DNA from: CBDFHB01 sp965250115
GTDB taxonomy: Bacteria > Acidobacteriota > Vicinamibacteria > Marinacidobacterales > SMYC01
Reading direction: 5' to 3'
Assembly (NCBI GenBank): GCA_965250115.1
Contig: CBDFNJ010000002.1
Span: forward strand, 3,968,001-4,032,000
DNA: 64,000 nucleotides
In this document: positions 15,932-24,262 of the stretch, piece after piece
How positions within the stretch are numbered: position 1 is the first letter of the stretch
Layout: each line of letters starts with the position of its first letter
Notes under the pieces: generated by a model
Databases searched by the model: none
Told to the model about the DNA's origin: nothing
Seen by the model: the letters and a program-made list of their open reading frames with translations, nothing else
Translations under genes and position numbers: made by a program

Positions 15932-16655
15932 CGGCGATGACGCCCATCAATCGCCCCACGTCTTTTCCCTCGGCACGATAGGAATAGAACTTATCGTTCT
16001 CGCATCGGGTACATCGCTCGCTGTCGTAAATCTGACCCTCGGGCACCCCCGCCTCTTCGAGCTGGATCCGATTGTCCTCGACGAGGTCGAGGTGATCACG
16101 GCCGCGTGGACCCGCCCTCCGAATGCGGGACAGGTCGTGTCCCGACTCCGCGAAAGCCTCGACGACCTCACCGCCCACTTCGAAACAGCAGGCCCGTATC
16201 GACGGCCCGACCGCCACGTGGAGCTCGTTCGGGGAGCAGGAAAGCTCTCGCCCGAGCGCTGTGACCGTTTCAGACGCGACCCGAAGCATCGTGCCACGCC
16301 AACCCGCGTGCGCGGCGGCCACGGCGTTTCGCCTGGAAGCCCAGAATAATAGAGGAACGCAATCCGCCGCGTGGACGATTACTCCGAGCCCGGGCTCCTC
16401 CGTGGCAAGCGCGTCGCACTCGGGGACGCTACGAGATTCGTTAGTGAATCCTACCGTTTTCCCGTGCACTTGCCTCATGTGCGCGGCGCTCCCGAGGCCG
16501 AGCGCCGTCGTCAAGGCTTCCCTGTCCCGCTCGCCCTGCTCCCGCCACCCGAATCCTCCCGAACAGTGGGTGAAGCCGTGAGGCACATTCCTCTCCGAAA
16601 GCGCTCGACAGGTCAGCAGCTCGAGGGAAGGATCGACGAGAGAGGACTCAAACAT
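15924..16655 (-). CDS. pgeF: Multicopper/laccase-domain purine nucleoside phosphorylase family protein (YfiH/PgeF)
   Basis: 243 residues of the YfiH family, with the zinc-binding elements MRQVHG, HAADCVPLL, AAAHAGWRG and an RCTRCENDKFYSYR end. Family members act as purine nucleoside phosphorylases or adenosine deaminases, and E. coli YfiH edits peptidoglycan precursors (removing UDP-MurNAc-L-Ser errors), which would suit its place next to the cell wall cluster. Convergent with the zinc-ribbon gene. The ATG has an AGGA-type ribosome-binding site. Confidence 0.92.
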   Translation of the reverse strand: MFESSLVDPSLELLTCRALSERNVPHGFTHCSGGFGWREQGERDREALTTALGLGSAAHMRQVHGKTVGFTNESRSVPECDALATEEPGLGVIVHAADCVPLLFWASRRNAVAAAHAGWRGTMLRVASETVTALGRELSCSPNELHVAVGPSIRACCFEVGGEVVEAFAESGHDLSRIRRAGPRGRDHLDLVEDNRIQLEEAGVPEGQIYDSERCTRCENDKFYSYRAEGKDVGRLMGVIAVK

Positions 16656-16676
16656 TGTCCTAACGGACTCGCCTAA

Positions 16677-16777
16677 TTTGGGCAGGAAACGCAGGAATCA
16701 CGGGAAAGCAGGAAAAAAGCGCCGGAAGCGAGCTGGTTCCCCGCAAGAAATCCTCTTTCCTGTGACTCCTGCCCAAA
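16677..16777. repeat. Imperfect palindromic element (stem-loop/REP-like)
   Basis: A perfect 11-bp inverted repeat, TTTGGGCAGGA at 16677-16687 and TCCTGCCCAAA at 16767-16777, bounds a 101-bp segment. Inside, TCACGGGAAAGCAGGA can pair with TCCTCTTTCCTGTGA with a few mismatches, so most of the element can fold back. GCAGGAA also recurs directly three times (16682, 16691, 16708). It fills the gap between the radical SAM gene and pgeF, both on the minus strand. No T-run follows, so an intrinsic terminator is unlikely. Confidence 0.7.
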
Positions 16778-16819
16778 CCAGCGGCGCGTCAGAGTGACCT
16801 GACCACAAATAACGTGACT

Positions 16820-18511
16820 TCATCCAAGGCTCGGGGCGGGCGTCAAAGCTTTCTCGTGCTGACTCTCGAGCAGCTCGGGCTTCATCCCGTTGTCGATATG
16901 GCTCCAGGGAAGGAGCTCGTCGAGCGAACGCTCACGATGGAGGTAGAAGTCGAGGTCCAGGCCGGCGTCTTGCACGGCCCGCCTGAGATCCGCTTCGTCG
17001 CGCGCCATGCGGATCATCGCCGGGGCGAGCCTCTGGTCCCCCGTGGACAAGAGGGCCTGGAGTCTCTCGTGGCGTGGCGACTTGAAATGAGCCTCGACGT
17101 TCGGAATACGCGCAAGGGCGCGCTGCAGTCGCTGGACTTTCTTCGTGAGGTCGGAGAGCCGCTCCATGGGTAGCCACTGAAACGGCGTAGCCGGCTTGGG
17201 AATGAAGGGATTGACACTCGGGATCAGCCGACCGAGGCGGCCGCGTCGACGTCCATGGCGAAGCATCACCTCGCGAATGCCCTCGACGAGATCCACGATC
17301 CCGTCGAGATCTTCGGTCGTCTCCGTCGGAAGCCCGACCATGAAGTAGAGCTTCAGATTCTCGATACCCCGCTCGAAGATGAGGTCGGTCTTCTCGAGAA
17401 TCTCCTCATTGGTAACGCGCTTGTGAATGGTGAAGCGGAGGCGGTCGGTCCCGACTTCGGGTGCTACCGCCAGAGTCCTTTCTCCACTCTCCGCCAGGGG
17501 GTCGAGAAGCTCCGCCCGGATGTCTTCGAACCGAAGAGATGAAACGCTGATGCGATAGCCGAGCTCCCGGAGCTCTCGTATGAGGGGAACGATCTCCTTG
17601 TGCGCTCCGACTGCGGTCGAGACGAGCCCGATATCGCTCGTGTGGTGCCGCGCCCTGCGCGCGACTTCGAGGATTCGCTCCATCTGGAACGAGCGCTTGG
17701 GCAGATAGTTGTACCCTGCCCAACAGAACCGACAGAGCGTGGGACAGCCTCGAGAGACTTCAACTAGGAACTTGTTGGACATCTCGGTGCCCGAGGTCAG
17801 CACGTAGGTCGCGGGAGGCGGCAAGTCAGGCGCTTTGCCCATTTTCGCGCGGACCGTTCCGGGCGAATGCGAGAAACGATGCGCCCGGTGTCTTAGGGTT
17901 CCGTCCTCCCGATAGGACAGATCGTAGAACGATGGCACGTAGAAGCCACCGGCCTCGTCGAGGTGCCGGAGAAGGTCTTCCCGTCGCTCGGATCTCGAGA
18001 GCGCCTCGGTGAGCACGGGGAGAAGGACCTCCGCTTCGCCGACCGCGACGACATCGAGGAAAGGCGCCATCGGCTCCGGGTTCAAGAAGGTGACGGGACC
18101 GCCGGCGAGAACGAGGGGGTAGGTCTCGTCGCGGTCGATGGCGAGCACGGGAATACCAGCGAGGTCTAACATGCGGATCAGATTGAGCTCGTCGGGCTCG
18201 AAGGTTACCGAAAAGGCAAGCACGTCGAACTCGCGCACTGGACGCTGCGTCTCGAGCGAAAGAAGCGGCGTTCCGGAACGCTCGTAGTCCTTCATTTCCT
18301 GCCGGTCCGGAAGGAACACCCTCTCGCAGACGACGTCCGGAAGCTCATTCCAGAACTTGTAGACGGCTTGGAAGCCGACGTTGGACATCCCGATGTAGTA
18401 GCGATTGGGATAGGCGAGGGCGATGCGGAGTTTCGCATCGTGGGTCTTTACGATTGCTCCGACTTCGCCATCGAGGCGAGTCTTGAGACGGTCAACGAGA
18501 AAACGGCTCAT
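16820..18511 (-). CDS. B12-binding-domain radical SAM protein (TIGR03960-like)
   Basis: 563 residues. The N-terminal part resembles a B12-binding/Rossmann module (FSVTFEPDELN, GGPVTFLNPEP). The radical SAM core has the CxxxCxxC cluster motif at C256, C260, C263 (CPTLCRFC). It matches the family that in many bacteria is fused or adjacent to a DUF2344 protein; here no such partner is seen. Target unknown, possibly RNA or protein methylthiolation or similar. TATAAT occurs 11 nt before the ATG but without a -35 match. Confidence 0.85.
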   Translation of the reverse strand: MSRFLVDRLKTRLDGEVGAIVKTHDAKLRIALAYPNRYYIGMSNVGFQAVYKFWNELPDVVCERVFLPDRQEMKDYERSGTPLLSLETQRPVREFDVLAFSVTFEPDELNLIRMLDLAGIPVLAIDRDETYPLVLAGGPVTFLNPEPMAPFLDVVAVGEAEVLLPVLTEALSRSERREDLLRHLDEAGGFYVPSFYDLSYREDGTLRHRAHRFSHSPGTVRAKMGKAPDLPPPATYVLTSGTEMSNKFLVEVSRGCPTLCRFCWAGYNYLPKRSFQMERILEVARRARHHTSDIGLVSTAVGAHKEIVPLIRELRELGYRISVSSLRFEDIRAELLDPLAESGERTLAVAPEVGTDRLRFTIHKRVTNEEILEKTDLIFERGIENLKLYFMVGLPTETTEDLDGIVDLVEGIREVMLRHGRRRGRLGRLIPSVNPFIPKPATPFQWLPMERLSDLTKKVQRLQRALARIPNVEAHFKSPRHERLQALLSTGDQRLAPAMIRMARDEADLRRAVQDAGLDLDFYLHRERSLDELLPWSHIDNGMKPELLESQHEKALTPAPSLG

Positions 18512-18573
18512 TCGGTCTTCTATTATAGAGCGCCGGCGGAGGGAGCGGAGGCAAGGCGGGGAGCTGCCTAGCG

Positions 18574-18616
18574 GAGCGCGTCCATCGGGGAGGGTACGTA
18601 CCCGAAGGACGCGCTC
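18574..18616. other. Strong two-tier stem-loop downstream of ftsZ
   Basis: GAGCGCGTCC (18574-18583) and GGACGCGCTC (18607-18616) are a perfect 10-bp inverted repeat; within the loop lies a second perfect palindrome, GGGTACGTACCC (18592-18603). It sits 22 bp beyond the ftsZ stop. There is no T-run on either strand, so it may act as an RNA 3' end-stabilising or factor-dependent termination structure rather than an intrinsic terminator. Confidence 0.65.
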
Positions 18617-18637
18617 GTCAGATGGAGGCTGGATGCG

Positions 18638-19831
18638 TCAGGATTTCCCGCGCCGCATGAACGTCGGGACATCGAGGTCGTTTCCATCCTCCGGCTCTAT
18701 CGTTCCGAAGTCGAGGTCTGAGGACAAGTCGTCGGCGCCCTTTCGATAGAAGCCTTCCGAGCCTACTGCCATTTCCGTCGGATGTTTGTAGTTCGAGATA
18801 TCGACCGGCGTGTCGCGACGCCCGGCGGAGCTCGACCGTTGGAATCCCGTGGCGATGACCGTGATCTTCATCTTGCCTTGCATCCGCGAATCCACGACCG
18901 CGCCGAAGATGATATTGGCGTCGACGTCCGATTCTGCGTGGATGACGGACGAGGCCTCGTTGACCTCGACGAGGCTCATGTCGTCACCGCCGGTAATGTT
19001 GATGATGACGCCCTGCGCGCCCTTGACCGAGCTGTCTTCCAGAAGCGGGCTGCTGATCGCCATCTTTGCGGCCATCTCCGCACGCCCCTCACCTTCGGCG
19101 ATGCCCGTCCCCATGACCGCGTCGCCCATGCCGCGCATGATGGTTCTGACGTCGGCAAAATCCAGATTGATGAGACCGGGCACCGTAATGAGGTCCGAGA
19201 TCCCCTGAACCGCCTGACGCAGAACGTCATCAGCAACGCTGAATGCTTCCGAAAGCGGCGTCGTTCTCTCCACCGTCTCGAGGAGGCGATCGTTCGGGAT
19301 CGAGATCAGCGTGTCGACCTGATCTCTGAGATCTCGAATGCCTTCCTCGGCCTGAAGCTGACGCCTCCTTCCTTCGAAGGTAAAGGGCTTCGTCACGACG
19401 GCAACCGTCAGTGCCCCGAGCTCGCTCGCTAGTGACGCGACGATCGGCGCGCCACCGGTTCCCGTGCCGCCACCGAGCCCGGCGGTGATGAAGACCATGT
19501 CAGCGCCGTCGATGGCCTCGAGAATATGCTCCGTATCCTCGAGTGCCGCCTGCTTGCCGATCTCCGGGTCCGCGCCGCAACCGAGGCCCTTCGTGAGCTT
19601 GCCTCCGAGTTGTATCTTCATAGGAGCGTGGCTGGCACGGAGCGCTTGCTGATCCGTGTTCGCGGTGAGGAACTCCACTCCGGCGAGGCGCGAGGCAATC
19701 ATCCGATTGACCGCGTTGCCGCCACCACCTCCCACTCCGATGACCTTGATGCGAGCCCCCGCGTCGGGGCTGTCATCGATAGACAGCCGGCCGGCGTCGC
19801 CGGCGTGCTTGTCGTCTTCGAAACGTATCAT
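18638..19831 (-). CDS. ftsZ: Cell division GTPase FtsZ
   Basis: Tubulin homologue that forms the division ring. 397 residues from the ATG at 19831, preceded by GGGAGGG at good spacing; open frame upstream to 19936 is not needed. N-terminal GTPase with GVGGGGGNAV and the tubulin signature GGGTGTG (120-126), T7-loop region NLDFADV, C-terminal domain, short linker, and the conserved C-terminal peptide LDVPTFMRR that binds FtsA. Last gene of the division cluster, 37 bp after ftsA. Confidence 0.98.
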   Translation of the reverse strand: MIRFEDDKHAGDAGRLSIDDSPDAGARIKVIGVGGGGGNAVNRMIASRLAGVEFLTANTDQQALRASHAPMKIQLGGKLTKGLGCGADPEIGKQAALEDTEHILEAIDGADMVFITAGLGGGTGTGGAPIVASLASELGALTVAVVTKPFTFEGRRRQLQAEEGIRDLRDQVDTLISIPNDRLLETVERTTPLSEAFSVADDVLRQAVQGISDLITVPGLINLDFADVRTIMRGMGDAVMGTGIAEGEGRAEMAAKMAISSPLLEDSSVKGAQGVIINITGGDDMSLVEVNEASSVIHAESDVDANIIFGAVVDSRMQGKMKITVIATGFQRSSSAGRRDTPVDISNYKHPTEMAVGSEGFYRKGADDLSSDLDFGTIEPEDGNDLDVPTFMRRGKS

Positions 19832-19868
19832 CCCTGTACCCTCCCTGGTTTTTACCACTGACATATTC

Positions 19869-21116
19869 TCAACCGACCCACATCGAGACGTTGACGAGTC
19901 GACGAAAGCGCTCCCAAACTCGCCACCACGAGCCACTCGAGCTGGTGGGAATTAGCTTGTTGGATCGAATACGATGGGCATGAAGCACGAGACCGACCGC
20001 CGTCGCATAGGACGGATTGGCCACCACGTCGATGAGACCGCCGACGCCACTCGGCGTTCCGCAACGGATCGGCATGTCGAAGATACGGTCTCCGACCTCA
20101 GCGAGTCCCTCGAGAGCGGCGCTGCCTCCCGTGAATACGACGCCAGCGTTCAGCACGCGCTCGTAGCCAGCCCGGCTGATCTCCTCGTAGATGAGATGAC
20201 AAATCTCCTCCGCTCGCGGCTGCAGAATGTCGGAGAGGAGCTGCCGCGAAAGAATGCGTGCCTTCCGCCCTCCGACGCTCGGTACTTCGATGGTGTCCTC
20301 GTCGGAGACCATCGTGGACAAAGCGCTGCCGTACTTCTTCTTGATCTTCTCAGCCTCGACGATCGGTGTGCGCAGTCCCACAGCCACGTCGTTGGTGAAA
20401 TGGTCGCCACCGGTAGGAAGCACGGCGGTATGCCAGATCGTCCCCTTGTCGAAGATGGCCAGGTCGGTCGTCCCACCACCGATATCCACGAGCGCGACGC
20501 CGAGCTCTTTCTCGTCGGGCGTCAGTACCGCCTCGGCCGCGGCAAGCTGTTCGAGGACGGTTTCCGTGACTTCCATACCCGCGCGGTTGACGCAGGTCAC
20601 GACGTTCTGCGTCGCGGTCGCTCCGGCGGTGATGATGTGGACGTTCGCCTCCAATCGCGAGCCCGTCATGCCGGTGGGGTCATGAATGCCGTCATGCCCA
20701 TCGACGACGAACTCCTGGGGTAGAACGTGAACGATCTCGCGATCGTTAGGGAGCGAGATCGCCTTGGCCGCATCGATCGCGCGAAAGACGTCTTCGCGCG
20801 CGATCTCCCGGTTTTTGTTCGTGATGGCCACGACCGCTCGGCTATTGAATCCCTTGATATGGCCTCCCGCGAGACCCACGTGAGCCGATTCGATCTCGAC
20901 GCCCGCCATCAGTTCCGCTTCCTCGACGACCCGCTTGATGGAATCCACAGTCCGCTCAAGGTTGATGACCATCCCCTTGCGCAAGCCTTTGGACTCCGCG
21001 GAGCCGATGCCGATGATGTCGACGCGACGCTCCTCGGTAACCTCGGCGACGATAGCCGTCACTTTGGTGGTTCCGATATCGAGGCCAACGATGTACCTGT
21101 CTTTCTTGCTTAGAAT
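19869..21116 (-). CDS. ftsA: Cell division protein FtsA (actin-like), apparent AUU start
   Basis: Actin-fold membrane tether of FtsZ. The conserved phosphate-1 motif GLDIGTTKV is encoded upstream of the first conventional start (GTG at 21062), so translation must start earlier. In that frame no ATG, GTG, TTG or CTG exists; the ATT at 21114-21116 lies 6 nt after a strong GGAGG and gives LSKKDRYIVGLDIG as in the family (415 residues). The start would overlap the ftsQ stop by 7 nt. DIGGGTTD and the C-terminal amphipathic helix region (WWRVWERFRRLV) are present. Confidence 0.93.
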   Translation of the reverse strand: MLSKKDRYIVGLDIGTTKVTAIVAEVTEERRVDIIGIGSAESKGLRKGMVINLERTVDSIKRVVEEAELMAGVEIESAHVGLAGGHIKGFNSRAVVAITNKNREIAREDVFRAIDAAKAISLPNDREIVHVLPQEFVVDGHDGIHDPTGMTGSRLEANVHIITAGATATQNVVTCVNRAGMEVTETVLEQLAAAEAVLTPDEKELGVALVDIGGGTTDLAIFDKGTIWHTAVLPTGGDHFTNDVAVGLRTPIVEAEKIKKKYGSALSTMVSDEDTIEVPSVGGRKARILSRQLLSDILQPRAEEICHLIYEEISRAGYERVLNAGVVFTGGSAALEGLAEVGDRIFDMPIRCGTPSGVGGLIDVVANPSYATAVGLVLHAHRIRSNKLIPTSSSGSWWRVWERFRRLVNVSMWVG

Positions 21117-21973
21117 GATGCACCTCCGGAGGCGAAGTCGGTCGAGGTATAGCGCTTAGTATACATCTCGCCCGGAGTGAGTTCTATCAAACGCAGATAG
21201 ATGCGATCGCGGAATCTCAGGTCCACGACAGATAGATTAGGAAAACGGTCGAGAACACCGTTCAGGAGGGGTACAAGCTCGTTCACACGGGCGACCATCG
21301 TATGCTCCTCGACGAGAAACGTAACCGCCGGTTTCCTCAGGTGAAGGGTGACCGATCGGGCGCCTTCGGAAACGTCGATCTCCGAGACGAGGAGCGAGAG
21401 CCGCGCGTCCGCCGTCAGCGCTTCGGCAAGGCGACCGGCCAGCGCGGCCCGTTCGTAGGAGAGTCCCTTTCCCTCTCGCAGACCCTGCGCAAGCACGAGA
21501 CTCGAGACGTCGTATTGGAGCGATAGCTGATCCAGAATCGTCCCGTCTTCAGCAAGCAGGTAGAGCTCGTCGAGCACCGCGATCGCCACCGGAGTCCGCT
21601 CGACGATCTCGAGCGTCAGCGTGCCCGGTAGCACTCTCTTCAGCTCGACGTCTCGAACCCAGGCGGAGCGAAGAAGTCGTTGCCGCACGCTATCGAGATC
21701 TAACGTGAGAATGTTGGTCGTCCCGCCGAGCTCGAGAAGCTCGAGGATCTCGCCGTCCGAAAGTCGCTCGTTTCCCTCCACCCAGACTCGATTCACCGCG
21801 AGCTCGGGCGCCCGGCCGACGAGGGTCGCCGCCCAGATGCCGACGACGACGAGGCCGATGAGTCCGGCAAGCAGCATCGCCCGACGAAGCACCATGCGTC
21901 CGAGACGCCTTGAGAGTTTCGGACCGCGACGCCGTCCTCGCAGGTAGCGCTCGGGGGCGGGCGCGTCCGTCAC
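21110..21973 (-). CDS. ftsQ: Cell division protein FtsQ/DivIB
   Basis: 287 residues from a GTG that overlaps the murB stop (GTGA). A basic cytoplasmic N-terminus (RGRRRGPKL), one membrane segment (about residues 30-50), a POTRA domain (VNRVWVEGNERLSDGEIL) and the beta domain. Links the FtsLB complex to the division machinery in the periplasm. Sequence upstream of the GTG, open to 22204, lies in murB in another frame and is excluded. Confidence 0.93.
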   Translation of the reverse strand: MTDAPAPERYLRGRRRGPKLSRRLGRMVLRRAMLLAGLIGLVVVGIWAATLVGRAPELAVNRVWVEGNERLSDGEILELLELGGTTNILTLDLDSVRQRLLRSAWVRDVELKRVLPGTLTLEIVERTPVAIAVLDELYLLAEDGTILDQLSLQYDVSSLVLAQGLREGKGLSYERAALAGRLAEALTADARLSLLVSEIDVSEGARSVTLHLRKPAVTFLVEEHTMVARVNELVPLLNGVLDRFPNLSVVDLRFRDRIYLRLIELTPGEMYTKRYTSTDFASGGASF

Positions 21974-22887
21974 GTGCTCCACGTCATGACCTCCGGCTCG
22001 AGCTCCACGGATGCTTCCCGACGAGCACGTTCCCGAATGGCTTCGATGAGTGCCGATACGTCCCGAGCGCAGGCACCGCCGTCGTGGACGATGAAGTTGG
22101 CGTGCAGGTCGGAGACTCGAGCTCCTCCGACACCGAAACCCTTCAACCCCAGGCTGTCGATCAATCGCCCGGCTGAATCGCCTCCAGGATTCTTGAAGAT
22201 GCAACCCGCGCTCTTGACGCCCACGGGTTGAGTCTCCTTCCGGAAGCGCATGTGCCGATCCATGTCGCGCTTGATGGCCCCGGCGTCGTCGATCGAGAGG
22301 GACAGACGCGCACTCACCACGATGAGACCGGGGCCGAAGGAAGAAGATCGATATCGGAAATCGATCTCGTCTCCTTTGAGAGTGACTTTCCCGAGCTCGG
22401 GGGAGACGGCCTCGACGATCTCGACCTGGGGCCCGATGGCGAACTGATAGGCCCCCGCGTTCATCGCGATCACGCCACCGAGCGAGCCCGGAATCCCGAC
22501 GCCCGCTTCGAGACCGCGTAGACCCCGCGAGGCGGTTTGACGAACGAGCGCCGGAAAGTGCATCCCGGCCCCCGCTTCAACGACTCCATCACCGGGAAAG
22601 GTTACGGAGCTCAAGGCGCCAGTATGGACCACCAAGCCGCGAACGCCATCGTCGCTCACGAGCAGGTTGCTTCCGGCGCCCAGTACTTTGATCGGGAGTC
22701 CGCTCTTCCGCGCCAAGCCGAGAGCGACCACCATCTCGTCTGCAGATCTCGGTCGCGTGAAGATCTGAGCGGGTCCGCCGATGCCGATCGTAGTATGGCG
22801 GGACAACATTTCCTCTCGCTTCATCTCGAGACCTCGATCTAGAAGCTCCATCGCCACGCGATCGGCGACAGCCTCAGACACGCTCAT
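21970..22887 (-). CDS. murB: UDP-N-acetylenolpyruvoylglucosamine reductase
   Basis: Flavoenzyme reducing UDP-GlcNAc-enolpyruvate to UDP-MurNAc. 305 residues with the FAD-binding HTTIGIGGPA, GAGSNLLVSD and GIPGSLGGVIAMNAGA motifs and the catalytic serine loop near SAGCIFKNP, which lacks the long E. coli insert and is thus the Bacillus-like type II form. Overlaps murC by 14 nt and ftsQ by 4 nt. Confidence 0.97.
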   Translation of the reverse strand: MSVSEAVADRVAMELLDRGLEMKREEMLSRHTTIGIGGPAQIFTRPRSADEMVVALGLARKSGLPIKVLGAGSNLLVSDDGVRGLVVHTGALSSVTFPGDGVVEAGAGMHFPALVRQTASRGLRGLEAGVGIPGSLGGVIAMNAGAYQFAIGPQVEIVEAVSPELGKVTLKGDEIDFRYRSSSFGPGLIVVSARLSLSIDDAGAIKRDMDRHMRFRKETQPVGVKSAGCIFKNPGGDSAGRLIDSLGLKGFGVGGARVSDLHANFIVHDGGACARDVSALIEAIRERARREASVELEPEVMTWST

Positions 22888-24262
22888 TCACGACCTCCGC
22901 TGCCTTGTCCGAGAGAGTAGTGACGTTTCCCGCGCCGAGAGTAATGACCAGATCGCCTTTTGCCATCTCTTTCTCGAGAACTCCGAGAATCTCTTCGAGC
23001 TCCGCCACGAAACGAACGTGTCGATGTCCGTGCCCCTCGATGCCTTCCGCGAGCTTCTTTCCACTGACGCCTTGGATCGGGTCCTCACCGGCCGGATAGA
23101 TATCCGTCACGATGAGGATGTCCGCCTGATGAAAGGCCCGGCAGAAATCGTCGAAGAGTGCTGCGACACGCGAATAGCGATGGGGTTGGAACACGACCAC
23201 CGTTCTCCGTGCGAAGGCCTCTTTCGCGGTGGCGAGCGTCGCGCGAATCTCCGTCGGATGGTGGCCGTAATCGTCGATGACGAGGATGCCCGACGACTCT
23301 GCCTTCACCTGAAAGCGGCGATCCACTCCGGAAAAGGACTCGAGACCGGAGCGAATCTCGTCGAGCGAAAGTCCTATCTCGCGACCCACCCCGATGGCCG
23401 CGAGGCTGTTCAACACGCTGACTCGGCCCGGCACTTTGAGGGCTACCTCGCCCGCCGAGCTTCCCCCGAGCTTCAACTGGTATCGCGACCCGGTGCCTTC
23501 GAGCCGGATGTCCTCCGCGGAAATATCCGCCTGGGCGGACAGGCCGTAGGTGACGTAACGTCTCCGGACGCGGGGAAGCACGTCTTGAATCCGCTCTTCG
23601 TCCAGACAGAGCACGGAGGCGCCGTAGAAGGGGACCTTGTTGACGAATTCGAGGAAAGAGTCCTGGAGATCTTTCATGTCCCGATAGGCTTCCATGTGCT
23701 CATGGTCGATACCGGTGACGACGGCGACGACGGGAGAGAGTTGCAGGAAGCTCCGGTCCGACTCGTCCGCCTCGACGACCATCAGATCCGAATCCCCGAG
23801 CCTGGCGTGGGTCCCGAGTGCCCGAATGCGACCGCCGATGACCATCGTCGGGTCGAGCCCGGCTCGATCGAGCATCACCGCGACCATCGAGGTCGTTGTC
23901 GTCTTCCCGTGCGATCCCGCGACGGCGATCCCGTACTTGAGACGCATCAACTCAGCCAGCATTTCGGCGCGCGGAATGATCGGGGTCTGGACTCTTCTGG
24001 CTTCGACGACTTCGGGATTGTCCTCTCGCACGGCTGAGGAGACGACCACGACATCGGCGCTCGTCACCTGCTCGACTCGGTGTCCTTCGAAGATGCTCGC
24101 GCCCAGGGAGGCGAGTCGCTCCGTCGTCCCGGAACTCCTCAAGTCCGACCCGCTGACGGCGTAGCCGAGATTGACGAGCACTTCCGCGATACCGCTCATC
24201 CCGATGCCGCCGATACCAACGAAGTGGACTCTCGTCTTTTTCGAGAAAAGCGGCGCCGTCAC
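22874..24262 (-). CDS. murC: UDP-N-acetylmuramate--L-alanine ligase
   Basis: 462-residue Mur ligase adding L-Ala to UDP-MurNAc. N-terminal HFVGIGGIGMSGIAE, the ATP loop GSHGKTTTTSM, and the C-terminal FQPHRYSR and DIYPAGE motifs specific to MurC. Starts at GTG overlapping the murG stop (GTGA). Confidence 0.98.
   Translation of the reverse strand: MTAPLFSKKTRVHFVGIGGIGMSGIAEVLVNLGYAVSGSDLRSSGTTERLASLGASIFEGHRVEQVTSADVVVVSSAVREDNPEVVEARRVQTPIIPRAEMLAELMRLKYGIAVAGSHGKTTTTSMVAVMLDRAGLDPTMVIGGRIRALGTHARLGDSDLMVVEADESDRSFLQLSPVVAVVTGIDHEHMEAYRDMKDLQDSFLEFVNKVPFYGASVLCLDEERIQDVLPRVRRRYVTYGLSAQADISAEDIRLEGTGSRYQLKLGGSSAGEVALKVPGRVSVLNSLAAIGVGREIGLSLDEIRSGLESFSGVDRRFQVKAESSGILVIDDYGHHPTEIRATLATAKEAFARRTVVVFQPHRYSRVAALFDDFCRAFHQADILIVTDIYPAGEDPIQGVSGKKLAEGIEGHGHRHVRFVAELEEILGVLEKEMAKGDLVITLGAGNVTTLSDKAAEVVNERV

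Noticed and set aside
18522..18527. Perfect TATAAT 11 nt before the radical SAM start
   Set aside because: No -35 match at 16-18 bp and it would give an almost leaderless mRNA; kept only as a remark in that gene's entry.
19832..19936. Longer ftsZ start
   Set aside because: ATG 19831 has the ribosome-binding site and the family-like N-terminus; the extension crosses the ftsA end.
22781..24037. 418-codon plus-strand open frame over murC
   Set aside because: Antisense shadow of murC; low-complexity charged translation without a family.
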